Shown here in pieces: positions 33,456 through 44,210 of a stretch of DNA of 64,000 nt. Origin of the DNA: Prionace glauca (lineage: Eukaryota; Chordata; Chondrichthyes; Carcharhiniformes; Carcharhinidae); NCBI GenBank assembly GCA_037974335.1, contig CM075760.1, positions 7,065,432 through 7,129,431 of the forward strand. Reading direction: 5' to 3'. The first letter of the stretch is position 1, and each line of letters begins with the position of its first letter. Made by a program: the position numbers and the translations under genes. Under the pieces are notes generated by a model that was not told the origin of the DNA, did no database searches, and saw only the letters and a program-made list of their open reading frames with translations.

Positions 33456-34429
33456 CAAATCTATCCGAGGCGCTGCTTCACTGGATGAGAAACTAAACCA
33501 CCATCTCGATGGCGCTCTCTGATTCAAAGTTAAAATATCCCAAGGTCACGTTTTCAAGAATGAAAAATGATAATTCTCCCCCATGTTTCTGGGCCAATAT
33601 GTATAACTCACTTATCACAATTTAAACACGTATGTGTTTTATATCTTTATCTCAAAGCAGTCTTGCTCTGCACAAAATTGGTGTTGGGCAGGAGATTTAT
33701 TGGAATGATATTTTTGATCATGAACCTCTCCAAGTAATGGTCAGTTCACACAGGGTGAAACTAATGTTAATTCCCCCTCACTCTGGGCCACTGGTGGAGG
33801 AGATGCCACAAATATACCCAAAATAAACCATTTAAAACATATTTTTACCGAGTGTGGGCTTCGATGTCGAATCAAGTATTTATTGCACTTTGCTAGTTTC
33901 CTTTGCCATAGCGGTGGTAGTGTTGGAAAGGCATTATTCCAGTCAGGGTGATAGTCAGAAAATCTAACTGTGAGTTGAAACTGGAATGTCACTGTCTCGT
34001 GACGAAAATAATGCAATATCACCATCTGCTGGCGGCGTTCACTTACTGCAGGCGCCGGCCTTTGTGAGTCACAGAGAGGTTCAGTCACTCGATAGCTGGA
34101 CCTGGGACCCGGTTGCTGAAGTGTGAATATTGAATATCGTTGTCAGGGATGAAAGTTTGCAGCAGGAGGTCGGGTGGCCATTTGCCCTTTTGTTATCATC
34201 CACTCTATGCGAACATTGTTCGCCATTGCCCATGGGAGTTATTGCCTGGAGATTGCATTTAGGGATTAATGTACACAACTGATGTAGTTATCAGATGTTA
34301 ATTCCATCCAAACGTATAGTAGATAAACGTTGCTGCACTTTGATGCACTAAGGTCTTTGGAGCTTAAGTTGTGAATGATACCTGGACGATACAATACTAA
34401 TGGGCAAACAAACTGACAGATTAATATTT
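33456..34429. other. Intergenic, nothing recognised
   Basis: No gene or named repeat recognised. Confidence 0.35.
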
Positions 34430-35288
34430 TCCAATTTTTTTATTGAAGTTGGCGTCAGTTTGTGTTGTCCGTGCAAAATAAATGGTTTGGAAAAAGCATT
34501 TTGCCAGCGCGACTGAAAAAGTGACAGGTTTCTCACATCGATGTATAATTATGTCATCAGGTAATTATTATTATGCCGAGTAACACACACTTCATTTTAG
34601 ATAACTATAAATAAGGGAGAAATGCTTTCCTTGTATCTTGATAGCTCATTCTGTTTATCCAATGTGCACGCCATAAAGAATGAATAAAACGAATTCAAAT
34701 CAACTCGAAACTTTGCAGATTGCAACTGTTATTGTGCCGCATGCAGAGGGAATTGATTTTGCCCTGATTCCCACTAAATTAAGCATTTTGTCCAACTGTT
34801 GTAATTTCAAACTTATCTATAAAGTACAGAAATATGTTTGCTACTATTAACAGAGTAGTTATTGTGAGGATTTTTTTTTTCATAAGATTCCGAGACAAGT
34901 TAGATTTTCTGAACTCCGCATTTTCATGGTACTTCGAAAAGAGAGTCAGAACGTACAACTGACAGCGACAGAAACAAGAAAAGGGAGGCAGAAACACTGA
35001 AAATGTCAGAAAGAGAAAGAGAAGCTATCAGACTAGATAATTCTGTCCGAATCCCATTTATTGGTGCGTCACTTCGATCAACATTCACAGAACAGTTAGA
35101 CGTATCCCTGAAAAACAACCTCAGTTTCTGAGTCAGTGAAGCCACATTCTGATCTGGGTTACACTTTATATCAGATTAGAAGAATCAACACATCGAGAAT
35201 AACCTGTATTTTTCTGTCGAACTCTAAAGGAATTACGATATGTCCCCTTGTTCCTTACGGGTAATAATGGTCTTGTTGTCTGGTGAGA

Positions 35289-35419
35289 CACCTGATGAAG
35301 GGGAAAACACCGAAAGCTTTTGGCGTTTTCTACCAAATAAACTTGTGAGACTTTAACCTGGTGTTGTGAGACTTCTTACTGTGTTTACCCCAGTCCAACG
35401 CCGGTATCTCCACATTGAG
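35289..35419 (+). mobile_element. 3' end of the fold-back element family
   Basis: CTGATGAAGGGGAAAACACC, then GACTTTAACCTGGTGTTGTG, then CAGTCCAACGCCGGTATCTC. It matches the right-hand part of the long copy at 53988-54465. Confidence 0.65.
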
Positions 35420-35501
35420 TTCAGTCAATGTCTTATCCAGGAATTGTGTTTAATTTCTGACTTTTGGAATACTCTGTGTTTGTGTTATTGGAACCATGAA
35501 C

Positions 35502-35780
35502 GATGATTCTTTGTTCCTGGTTCCTTCTGAATTAACAATTCAGGAAGGACAGAGCACAATACCGGAGTGTCGTCAGTCAATAACCAACCGTGAACCATCT
35601 CTGTTCTGATACGTCCAGTAAACCGGAAAAGGTCCGAAATATTCAATGAGGATAAAGCGCGGGAGATTCGTCTCAAGAGCCAGGCTTCCTGCTGTTTGCA
35701 CAAAGGAAACAAAACTGCTCTCTTAAATAAGCCAGGGCTCTTCACTCCGACAGCGCTGTGTATTTCTCTGCCATTGAGCC
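35502..35780 (+). pseudogene. T-cell receptor V pseudogene (TRAV-like)
   Basis: The frame begins DDSLFLVPSELTIQEGQSTI with Cys in PECRQ. Framework 2 reads LF-stop-YVQ: the Trp codon TGG is TGA. A second stop follows three codons later. The 3' part, in another frame, reads HSDSAVYFSAIEPT, so the second Cys is replaced by Ser. A CACACTG heptamer-like site at 35781 and ACAAATCCT at 35812 remain as a weak RSS. The duplicate is at 61512-61762. No leader exon was found. Confidence 0.72.
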
Positions 35781-36637
35781 CACACTGCGGCAGAGATAGA
35801 GCGGTTCCCGGACAAATCCTCACACTGGGGTTCTAGAAAGGTACCACCAGAGGGTGCTCTTGCACCGATAAACAGAAAGAATAATTCACTCTCCACTCAG
35901 AGAGACGCAGGTGCCTTCCTGAAATATCAGAACAAAACACAACCTCAACAAGAGATAAGGAACATTTGAGGAATTGCATTGGTTAATTTCAACTCGCAGT
36001 TGGACTATCGCTGACCTTCTTAAATGTATTTGATCTCTTTGGTTTAGTAATTGTCATTTGATCCAGTTCCGGTGTCTGTCTAATATTCAGCAACTCAATC
36101 CCCATCAGATTTTGAAGCCTTTTTCCGGCGACCTGTGGTCTGGATTTATTTGATCCGACAAGAGTTTTGCAGCTTCAGAGGAAGTGTATAATCAATGAAG
36201 ACATTTCACAAGGAAGCGACTGTGATCTTTAAAACAAACATTGAGAATAGAATTCCCCGAATGACCAGTGAACTACAGAATGTTTCCTTAATGCTGGAGT
36301 GTTTTTGTTACTATGAGCAAGCCGGAATTTGCAGCTGCCAATTTACAGAGCAGGGTTTCACTTCCACAATCCCATCTGGAAAAGTGCAGCCGGTTCCCTA
36401 TCGAGGTGGTGAAAGCAGTCCAGCTCGAGGTGTTTCCTTAAATATCAGCCAACTCACCACTGACTGATCTCACAGATTCAAAGAGGCACGATGACTGAAG
36501 TGGCCGGATACTGGAAACACTTGGGTGAAGGCTGATCCCAGGTTAATGAGGATTCTTGCCTGGCTGACTGTTACATTGTGGCTGCATCTGCCCACGATTC
36601 TGTGGAGCAGACACGGTTTCAACCGATAGTTCAAGGC

Positions 36638-36676
36638 AGGTTTTGTACATCAGTCAGACTGCTTTCCATGACGATG
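36638..36676 (-). promoter_or_regulatory. Decayed V recombination signal
   Basis: On the minus strand, CATCGTC stands where CACAGTG is expected, followed by exactly 23 bp and ACAAAACCT. The geometry is kept but the heptamer is damaged in three of its last four bases. Confidence 0.6.
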
Positions 36677-37135
36677 AGGCTGAAAGCGCAGTGATACACG
36701 GCAGCGTCAGTCAGCTGCAGACCAGAGATAGTCAAACTGGTGAATTTACTCTACGTCTGAAGGTCTCCAGGGAAACGGTTTTCAACAAGATTTGTTATAT
36801 CTTCAACAAATATCTAATTTTCCCTCAATATAAATAGACGCTGTTTCTCTGAGTGTTGCCGGTATCAGGATAAAATGTAGTTGATCATTGTAATATCATA
36901 GGTACAGGTTAAACTCAATGTTTCTTCTTTCGTCTTTCATCCTGAGGATAGCGACAGAGTAACAGAATCTCCATGACTCAGGTCTGAAAAACCTGCTCAA
37001 ACAGAAATAAATCAGACCGATTGAATACTTAAAATTTCATTTTAAATCACGTTTGTAAAATTAAAGTAAATATGAAATGTGTTTGGTTCACAAATACTTG
37101 TTATGAATATCCTCCAAACAGCCCAAATGTTGAGC
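36677..37135 (-). pseudogene. T-cell receptor V pseudogene (TRAV/TRDV-like)
   Basis: V exon 36983-36677 follows TTTTTCAG. It reads DLSHGDSVTLSLSSG, then stops, TLTCTYDITMINYILS, a TGA in place of the framework-2 Trp, YRQHSE, further stops, and TDAAVYHCAF. The leader remnant (about 37135-37085) has lost its ATG. It is the duplicate of the intact gene at 62808-63276 and has at least four stops. Confidence 0.82.
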
Positions 37136-37637
37136 ACTTCCTTTGCCTGTTCTGTAAAACGGCAATTGGATATTTGAAAACATCCGTTTCAAACTTCACC
37201 CTGTATATTTTGCCTCGGGATGCTCTCACTGCATTTCCCTGTGTCCGCGGTGGTGCTGTGGGGTTAGTAGCTGGTGAGCCGGCAGCCAGTGAATGGATTC
37301 ACCCTGAGCTGGGTTCAGTCAGTGTTCTGATAGGGAGAATGGTTTCCTAGTTAGACACGTGGGACGAGATTTGTAACCGGAAACATGGGGTTACCGATGG
37401 GGGTTTATTTATTCCGGCTTCAATTCTCCATCTCTGATTCCAGTAGAATCGACATCCGTGAGCGGATAAAGCTCGAGTCTCAGCTTCTTTCATCAGCTCG
37501 ACAGAGAGACGCCACAGTTACAACTGGAGCGGGTTTTTGGCTCCTTGTTATTTCGTGTGAATATTATACACATATCCTAATTTTAAACTGAACTCCTTGG
37601 ACAATTGCTTGAGCAGGAATTTCATATGATCTGAAAA

Positions 37638-37970
37638 ATGTTCCGAATTTACAGATTCTCTTTGCTGCTTTTCACTCTGATCTTCACGGGAGTGACTGGA
37701 GCAGATGAGGTGATGCAGCTCCCTCGGTGGGAGGTTGTCAGCGAAGAGGAAACCATATCCATCAACTGCACCACCACCGCTGCGTTTAGAAGCTTGTATT
37801 GGTACAGACAGTCCCCGAATCAGCCACCCCAGCATCTGGTGATGGCCAAAAGAGAAACCGATCAAAGCGAGAGGATCACTGCCTCAATCGGGGAAGGCTA
37901 CAAATTCAGTGCCCTGACTGTGAGAGACGCCAGAGTTACAGATACCGCCACCTATCTCTGTGCCGTGAGC
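37638..37970 (+). CDS. T-cell receptor V segment, intact, apparently without leader intron (TRAV-like)
   Basis: One uninterrupted frame holds a signal peptide (MFRIYRFSLLLFTLIFTG) and a V domain. The V domain has Cys in SINCTTT, Trp in LYWYRQSPNQ, and DTATYLCAVS with the second Cys. An RSS follows directly. Other V genes here split the leader near the position of FTG|VTG; in this gene the two halves are fused in frame. An alternative is a splice acceptor at GAGCAG (about 37704-37709) with an unseen upstream leader, in which case the signal-like start would be chance. It is the third V of the duplicated block; the partner at 63600-63859 is dead. It would encode a T-cell receptor variable domain, probably alpha. 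Confidence 0.85.
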
Positions 37971-38008
37971 CACAGTGTAACAAACACGGGGGGTCCCATA
38001 CAAAAACC
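37971..38008 (+). promoter_or_regulatory. V recombination signal sequence, 22-bp spacer
   Basis: Heptamer CACAGTG at 37971-37977 and nonamer ACAAAAACC at 38000-38008. Both are perfect, but the spacer is 22 bp by count, one short of the usual 23. Confidence 0.9.
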
Positions 38009-38349
38009 TGCACCGATTGTGAGATCCACTCTGTGCGTCTGCAATGTCGGCACAGGGAGTGATGGGATTATTTTAAAATAGTCAAAAAGGGAAATGCAAC
38101 TGAAAATAAAATATAGAATCTAATTAGTAAAATTCCGTCAGAAATGAAGAGAGTTGAAAACAGAAATGGTGAAGAGGAAAGAGGGAGCATGTAAACTAGA
38201 CTGAGTGATTGGAAAATAGGACAGAGGAAATTTCAGTTATTGTCGGAGGAGTGGACAGAAAATGAGGAAAGTGTTGAAATAGAGATCGAGATTGGAAAGT
38301 ACCGAGTGTAATAGACAGAGTAAAAATCAGATAATATGATAAATAAAGA

Positions 38350-38640
38350 GGGGGTGGCTCCGTGATATCATCGCGAAACTATTAATCCAGAAACTCAGTT
38401 CGTGTTGGGGAGAGCCGGAATTCAGAATTTACTGATGACCATGAAACCATTGTCTGAAAACTCATCTGATTCACTCATGTCCTTTCGGGAAGGAAATCTG
38501 CCGCCCTTACCTGGTCTGGTCTACATGTGATTCCAGAGCCACAGCAATGTGGTTGACTCTCAACTGCTCTCGAAGGGCAAATAAGGATGGGCGATAAATG
38601 CTGGCCAGCCAACGACGGCTAAGTCCCACTGGTAACTAAT
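38350..38640 (+). mobile_element. tRNA-derived SINE, second family
   Basis: ACTATTAATCCAGAAACTCA, then AACCATTGTCTGAAAACTC, GGAAGGAAATCTGCCGCCC and a 3' end GATAAATGCTGGCCAGCCAA. Same family as 18480-18845. Confidence 0.7.
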
Positions 38641-40164
38641 GTTTACGATTTACGAGATATTTAAACGGCTGAATTTTCTGAAACATATCTCCTAAAACCC
38701 GGGCACTGGAAACTGCCCCATTGATAAATTTGTACTTTGCTCGTTATCCCAACATTGAAAGTTTCAGAACTTCCGTCAGGGGGCGCACTGGTTACTAACT
38801 CTTCGCTGTTCTGAATTGAAAATATGAAGAAATAACAGTAGCATTGTCAGCTGTCTTTGCTGCTGTCGCTCTGACCCATATTGACTGCCTTCTGTTATTG
38901 GACATGTAATTCTCTCGTCCGGGGTTTGTTGGACCTGCAGCGCAGTGGGAGGGGCAATTTCTGCCCCAAAAGTGGGTGTTTCCGTCTGCAGAGTTACAGA
39001 CACAGCATGCGTCATATGATACAGACTCTCTCTCAACCTGTTCATTCTATTGCTTAATATTGGGTATCTCCTTCTCAGGAGAACTCCCACCCCATCCACC
39101 CACCACCATCCAACCCACCCTATCGCTATAAAATAAATCAAATAATGCAACAATTTATAGACTGAATATGATAAATGCGGGAAACCAAATGTCCCCATCT
39201 GGCGGGATTGTTCAGATAGGTGAATGAATGCAATTCTGTAACTAACAGACATACAACTCAGTTCATGAAAATGCTGCCTCTGTTTAACCCATAGCAAAAC
39301 AAAAACTAGAGGAAATGAGCCAGAAAATAAGAAGTAATTATTATTTTACTGAATCAAAGGAGAGAAAGGATTCGGGTCAGAAGGAGAAGAAGCTGCCAAT
39401 GACATTAAACATATAAATAATCAAATATTTACTCACAACACAGATTTCAGAAAGCAAGGCTACAAGTCTAACGCTGAACACACCATTCTCGCGAGCATAG
39501 TTCGCAACACTTGGATCAGTTTATTGATTCTTCGTTCGTTTCGTGTTAACCTCAGAGACAGTGTGTGAGAGAGATTGGGAAAGATAGAGTTGGGTTGAGA
39601 ATGTGCAGTGCTGAGCGGGAGACTCTTTCCTCTTTCAGTGTTAACCTGACAGACAGTGTGTGAGACACTGGAAAACGTGGAGTTGGGATAAGGAAGCACA
39701 GTGTTGAGGGAAGTGCCACTTGACCAACTGGGGCATTTTCACCCCCACACCGGACAGAGCAGAATCTCTGTTTAGAAGACTTCTACCCGATGAAGTCAAG
39801 TTTGGAAAAGGTTAAAAAGAAACAGAGTTAATCCGGTTGGTCTCGCAGGGGGTGAATGGATGGCAGCATTTCAGGCTAACTCTATGAAAGTGGAGGGAGC
39901 GATTAGAAGACTTATGTTTTGAGCAGACGATGTTAGAAATTGCGATGATCCATGCCAATCTGTAATGTAGAAGTAATTTACCAAGATATTTAATGTTTGG
40001 GCAGTAAACGGAATGAGAAATATATATATAATTAATATTGAAAGCAAGCTGTTGGTTAGGAATAAGTGGATACCCTTCAGCAGAGACAGTACGCGAGCAA
40101 AGGGCCGAATGGCGTCTGTTTGTTCTTTAAGACTCTATAATTCTCAGACGATGAACTGCTCTGT
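38641..40164. other. Intergenic, nothing recognised
   Basis: No gene, RNA or named repeat recognised. Frames on the minus strand at 38776-39297 and 39460-39699 show no family resemblance. Confidence 0.35.
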
Positions 40165-40179
40165 TCATTTAGAAGGATA

Positions 40180-40311
40180 GTAAAAAGTCTGGCAACACCA
40201 GGTTTTAGTCCAACCGATTTATTTGATAATCAAATAAATCGGTTGGACTAAAACCTGGTGTTGTCAGACTTTTTACTGTGTTTACGCCAGTCCAACGCCG
40301 GCATACCCACA
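40180..40311. mobile_element. Fold-back element: near-perfect hairpin with 15-bp target duplication
   Basis: Two arms of about 48 bp (40180-40227 and 40229-40276) are inverted copies with one mismatch and almost no loop, centred on TTATTTGATAATCAAATAA. After the hairpin comes CCAGTCCAACGCCGGCATAC. TCATTTAGAAGGATA stands on both sides (40165-40179 and 40312-40326). Confidence 0.85.
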
Positions 40312-40342
40312 TCATTTAGAAGGATAACAGAGCACAGCCGTT

Positions 40343-40646
40343 GTGAAACAATGTACTCTGCTGCTGCACACAGGGTGCAGAGAGGGCCGGGGGGTCATTG
40401 ACGGTTCAAGTGGACAATGGCTTGAGAAACAGCCGATCTCTCAGTGGCACCGTGAGCAACGTCAGAGACCGACATCCCATAATAGTCCAATCGGTGACAA
40501 TGTGGACCCTCAGTCTCACATTGAAGGGGGGAATGGAAAACTCTCGCCTCTCCTTTCCCTTCCCACATTTCAGAGTCCAGGCCCCGGCTGCAAGTCCCAG
40601 TCTGAAAATCAGACCCGGATTGATCTTCTTGTGCACCTTTATTATC
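40343..40646 (+). promoter_or_regulatory. Upstream region of the V gene at 40647, conserved in inverse copy
   Basis: This stretch matches the complement of about 47490-47770, upstream of the V pseudogene 47064-47489. Shared blocks are GACGGTTCAAGTG, GAGAAACAGCC, AGTGGCACCGTGAG and AACGTCAGA. A CCAAT-type motif (AGTCCAATCGG) is present. It is likely the V promoter region; the function is inferred. Confidence 0.5.
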
Positions 40647-41139
40647 ATGAAGCAACCCCCTCCCACTGCCCCCCTCCCAACCAAATACCTGTTTCCTCTT
40701 GGAGCTCTGACCCTGCTGCTATTGTGTGAGTTGATTTTTCTAATCAGATCTGTTGTTTTTAACAATTTCTTCACACCATGTAGTTTGTGAGTGATCTTTC
40801 TTTGTTCACAGCCGGTCAGTGTCATAGAACATAGAACATTACAGCGCAGTACAGGCCCTTCAGCCCTCGATGTTGTGCCGACCAGTGGAACCAATCTAAT
40901 GACCCTCTAACCTGAACTATTCCAAAGTTACCCATATGCCTATCCACTGACCATTTGAACGCCCTTAATGTTGGCGAGTCCACAACTGCTGCAGGCAGGG
41001 CATTCCACACCCTTACTACCCTCTGAGTGAAGAACTACCCTCGGAGTAAAGAACATCAGAACTCCCAACATGAGCAGGCTGGTTGGACCGGGTTGAACCT
41101 AGCAGTCGGCGCTCCGTTTTTACAAACGACACTATATCC
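40647..41139 (+). pseudogene. T-cell receptor V pseudogene disrupted by a CR1 insertion
   Basis: Leader exon 40647-40725 begins MKQPPPTAPLPTKYLFPLGA and ends LLLL plus phase-1 T before GTGAGT. The V exon begins at 40812 after TTGTTCACAG and reads SGQC when joined. It is then cut by a CR1 3' end (40823-41036). V sequence resumes with EHQNSQHEQ, and in another frame NDTISWYRQNS at about 41120-41150, before running into a repeat element. The FR3-CDR3 end and RSS are gone. Relatives are at 47064-47489 and 56678-56960. Confidence 0.8.
40823..41036 (-). mobile_element. CR1-like LINE 3' end inside a V exon
   Basis: The plus strand shows CATAGAACATAGAACATTAC, a GCCCTTCAGCCCTCGATGTT block, and the complement of MWNALPAAVVDSPTLRAFKW. 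It is a short 5'-truncated insertion in the V exon starting at 40812. Same subfamily as 45009-45128. Confidence 0.85.
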
Positions 41140-41260
41140 TGGTACAGACAGAACTCCCATTCGCCTGATAAAGGGGCAGCGCTCCGAAAGCTAGTGGTTT
41201 GTGCTGTCAAATAAATCTATTGGACTTTAATTTGGTGTTATGAGACTTCAAACACTGACA
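41140..41260 (+). mobile_element. 3' end of the fold-back element family
   Basis: CAGAACTCCCATTCGCCTGA, AGCGCTCCGAAAGCTAGTGG, CAAATAAATCTATTGGACTT, then TTTGGTGTTATGAGACTTC. It matches 54368-54465 of the long copy. It joins directly to the broken V exon. Confidence 0.7.
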
Positions 41261-41278
41261 GGGACTACTTTGTCTACA

Positions 41279-41838
41279 TATAGGGGGATATAGCAGGCCT
41301 TACTAAACATTGTAGGCTTGGGATTCCGTTTTTGCCTCAGGGATGTAGAGTCTTCGCCTGTTTAATAATGAATTTTTGTCTCCACAGGCATTTAAGTCCA
41401 CCTTGTTGACCAGCAAGGGGCATGCATGCGGCAGGTTGTGGTGGGCTGCTCTTGGATGTTGCTTCGGGAGTTGCCTATTGCTTCATGTCGTTGGTGTGCT
41501 TAAACTGGACCATCTCAAGGGCAACATGACAGCTCAGAGACTTTCTCTGTTGCTGTGTGGACACATGGATTTGGGCCTGTGTCCGTGGGAATTTGTGCGT
41601 TCTCCCCATGGTTGCGTGGGTTTCCTCCGGGTGCTCCTGTTTCCTACCACATCCCAAAAATGTGCTTTTAGGCTGATTGATTCGGTAACAAATTGTCCCT
41701 ATATTGGACCTCCCTGATCCTCGCACATTAGGCGTAGACTAAAATCTTGAATAGGTCACTGAGACAATGGGACGGCGGCGCGGGCTCGTTGGGCCGAAGG
41801 GCCTGTTTCCCGTGCTGTGTTGTTCTTTGTTCTTTATT
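41279..41838 (+). mobile_element. CR1-like LINE 3' UTR copy
   Basis: It matches the 3' UTR of the element at 1-1262 (GGGATATAGCAGGCCTTACT onward). Copy 1 lacks about 120 bp that are present here (roughly 41390-41515). It ends GTTGTTCTTTGTTCTTTA. Confidence 0.8.
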
Positions 41839-42166
41839 TTCTATCGGTATTGCTATATCAAACAATATCGATATAAAATGTTCTGGTTGCAAGTAACATG
41901 ATGGACTTAAAACACATTTTATTATTTATCACAATGAAACTTGCAGATTAACCAGTTGTTGAATGGGGAGGCAAGATATATTTCCCTGTCTGAAAGAGGA
42001 TTTCATAAACCACAAAGTTACAAAGTGAGGGAACATGAAATGGAAATATCGCAGCCCATTCATTATTCCATCCCCTGTTATGAAGTAGATGTTTCAGCTA
42101 AACGTTCATCCTCTCCCGCACCATAGCTGATGTCCCAAACATGATTGAAAACAAACCATTATGTTA

Positions 42167-42593
42167 CATAAGAACATAAGAACATAAGAAATAGGAGCAG
42201 GAGTAGGCCATCTAGCCCTTCGAGCCTGCCCCGCCATTCAATAAGATCATGGCTGATCTGTCGTGGCTCAGTTCCACATTCCGACCTTCTCCCTATAACC
42301 CTTAATCCCCTCTCTTATCAAAAACCCATCGACCTGCTTTTTGAAAATATTTAGCGAGGCAGCCTCCACCACTTCAACGGGTAGAGAATTCCAGAGATTC
42401 ACCACCCTTTGAGTGAAGAAGTTCCTCCTCAACTCCGTTCTAAATCGCCCCCCCTTTATCTTGAGGCTGTGCCCCCTAGTCCTACTGTCATTTTTGAGCG
42501 GGAAGAGTCTCTCCACCTCTATCCTGTCCATCCCATTCATCATCTTATACGTCTCAATGAGATCTCCCCTCATTCTTCTAAACTCCAACGAGT
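42167..42593 (-). mobile_element. CR1 LINE 3' part (family I)
   Basis: Three CATAAGAA units on the plus strand at 42167-42190, then the complement of the last 110 codons of the reverse transcriptase frame. That part is open on the minus strand from about 42593 to 42268. Truncated at LEFRRMRG. Confidence 0.88.
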
Positions 42594-42694
42594 TGCTGTA
42601 AGGATGAATGCTGTCATTCTCCATGAGGAAACAGAGCCATCAAGACTCAGGGGACCGGTCGTTGCCTGAAATGACGGCTGAAGAGGAATGTAAT

Positions 42695-43033
42695 GGGCGG
42701 CACGGTAGCACAGCGGTTAGCACCGCTGCTTCACAGCTCCAGGGTGCTGGGTTCGATTCCCGGCTCGGGTCACTGCCTGTGTGGAGTTTGCACATTCTCC
42801 TCGTGTCTGCGTGGGTTTTCTCCGGGTGCTCTGGTTTCCTCCCACAGTCCAAAGATGTGCGGGTTAGGTTCATTGGCTATGCTAAAATTGCCCCTTAGTA
42901 TCCTGGGATGTGTAGGTTAGAGGGATTAGCAGGTAAAATGTGTAGGGATATGGGGATAGGGTCTGGGTGGGATTGTGTTCGGTGCAGACTCGATGGGCCG
43001 AAGGGCCTGTTTCTGCACTGTAGGGTTCTATGG
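42695..43033 (+). mobile_element. tRNA-derived SINE, full length and well preserved
   Basis: The head GGTAGCACAGCGGTTAGCAC (A box) and GGTTCGATTCCCGGC (B box) form a tRNA-like promoter. The body has GTGTGGAGTTTGCACATTC and CACAGTCCAAAGATGTGCGG. The tail GATGGGCCGAAGGGCCTGTT ends in TTCTATGG. The tail matches the CR1 3' ends of the window, fitting a SINE moved by CR1 machinery. Confidence 0.9.
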
Positions 43034-43293
43034 TAATCCTTTGTACTGGGATGACCAAATTCACTTTTATGCTATTGCCCCTCCGCCAAGAGGCCGAATT
43101 GGAAATGAAGGAACTGTGAGTTCATTGCTGAATTGGAGATCAAAGGAGCTTGAAACCATTTGGATATTATCTGATGATGTTTTCAGTGGTGAACCAATCA
43201 ACGTGGGCCCGGATATGACTCAACCTCTTCCCAGCTCTTGACGAAAACACTTCAACCCATTCTGGTCAAATCCGCTTCCAGCTCTCTGCAAAC

Positions 43294-44210
43294 ATGTCTC
43301 CGGTTACTTTGTATGTGTTCATCATAGCGACTGTTCTTTTAACCGGTAGGTTCACAAGTTGCTCACTTCTGTGTTATACATCACTACCACATAATATACT
43401 CTGTCAGGCGGTTCGCTCAATGCAAGTGGGAGTGGATGGGTGATCAGGGAATGGATTGATCACAACATCGAAAAATTATCAGGATCCCGCTGGTCTCAAC
43501 GCTGAGCATTGTTGGGATTAGGCACAATTCCCTCCTGGAATGAGAATGAGTTGGGCTCAGATTGAAGCTCCTCTGATACCAGTGGATGAGTTTGGCAAAC
43601 GCCACATTTCAAACAGACAGACCGTGAGCTGTTTCCAGTTATAGGGACTGAAGGCGAGGAACTGATCTCTTTAGAAAGAACAGAATGTTTATGGTGGAAG
43701 TTTTATTTAAACGCTACAAACACCTCCTCTTTCCAGCGGCTGAACTGTGAAATATATGTTTTGTTGTGCTGTGTGATTTCTTTCTGAGATTATTGTTCAA
43801 GAATACGGCAGTTTCTGGGGGTGAGGGATGGGGTTGGGGGGTTCGGGGTGGGTTTGGGGGCAGGGTGAAATCGCATTGTTTAGTTTAATATTTCTTTGCG
43901 TTCTTACAGAACATTGTGGAGGAGATTCTGTTTCACAGACACCGGCTGCAGTCACCGTCACTGAAGGAGATGTTGTTCAGTTACTCTGTAATTACACAGC
44001 TACAAGTGGTAGCATTGCTTATTTATTCTGGTACCGACAGCATTCCAGCGGGTCCATGGAGTTTCTGCTGAGGAGAGACAGATACAACACAGAGGCATCC
44101 CCAGGGGACCGTTTTTCAGCGGAGCTCAATGATACAACCCGCACCGTCCCGCTGCAAGTGTCTAAAACAGAGCTGACAGACTCCGGGGTGTATTACTGCG
44201 CACTGAGCCC
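43294..44210 (+). CDS. T-cell receptor V segment, intact (TRAV/TRDV-like)
   Basis: Leader exon 43294-43345 (MSPVTLYVFIIATVLLT, phase 1, GTAGGT donor); 564-bp intron; V exon 43910-44210 after TTCTTACAG. Hallmarks are VSQTPAAVTVTEGDVV, first Cys in LLCNYTA, Trp in YLFWYRQHSSG, and LTDSGVYYCALSP with the second Cys. The frame is open from leader to RSS. It would form the variable domain of a T-cell receptor chain after V(D)J joining. CCAAT (AACCAATCAAC) lies about 100 bp upstream. No duplicate is seen in the window. Confidence 0.92.

Larger units (their letters stand above)
34430..38010 (+). repeat. Segmental duplication, copy 1 (partner 60590-64000)
   Basis: Order and sequence match 60590-64000: a 1-kb upstream flank, a plus V pseudogene, a minus V segment, and a plus V segment. 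The similarity is interrupted by indels. In copy 1 the last V is intact and the middle one dead; in copy 2 the middle one is intact and the last one dead. Confidence 0.8.

Noticed and set aside
33741-34088. Minus-strand frame of 115 codons that at first looked like a V segment next to a CACAGAG heptamer
   Set aside because: No Cys/Trp/Cys framework and no nonamer at 12 or 23 bp.
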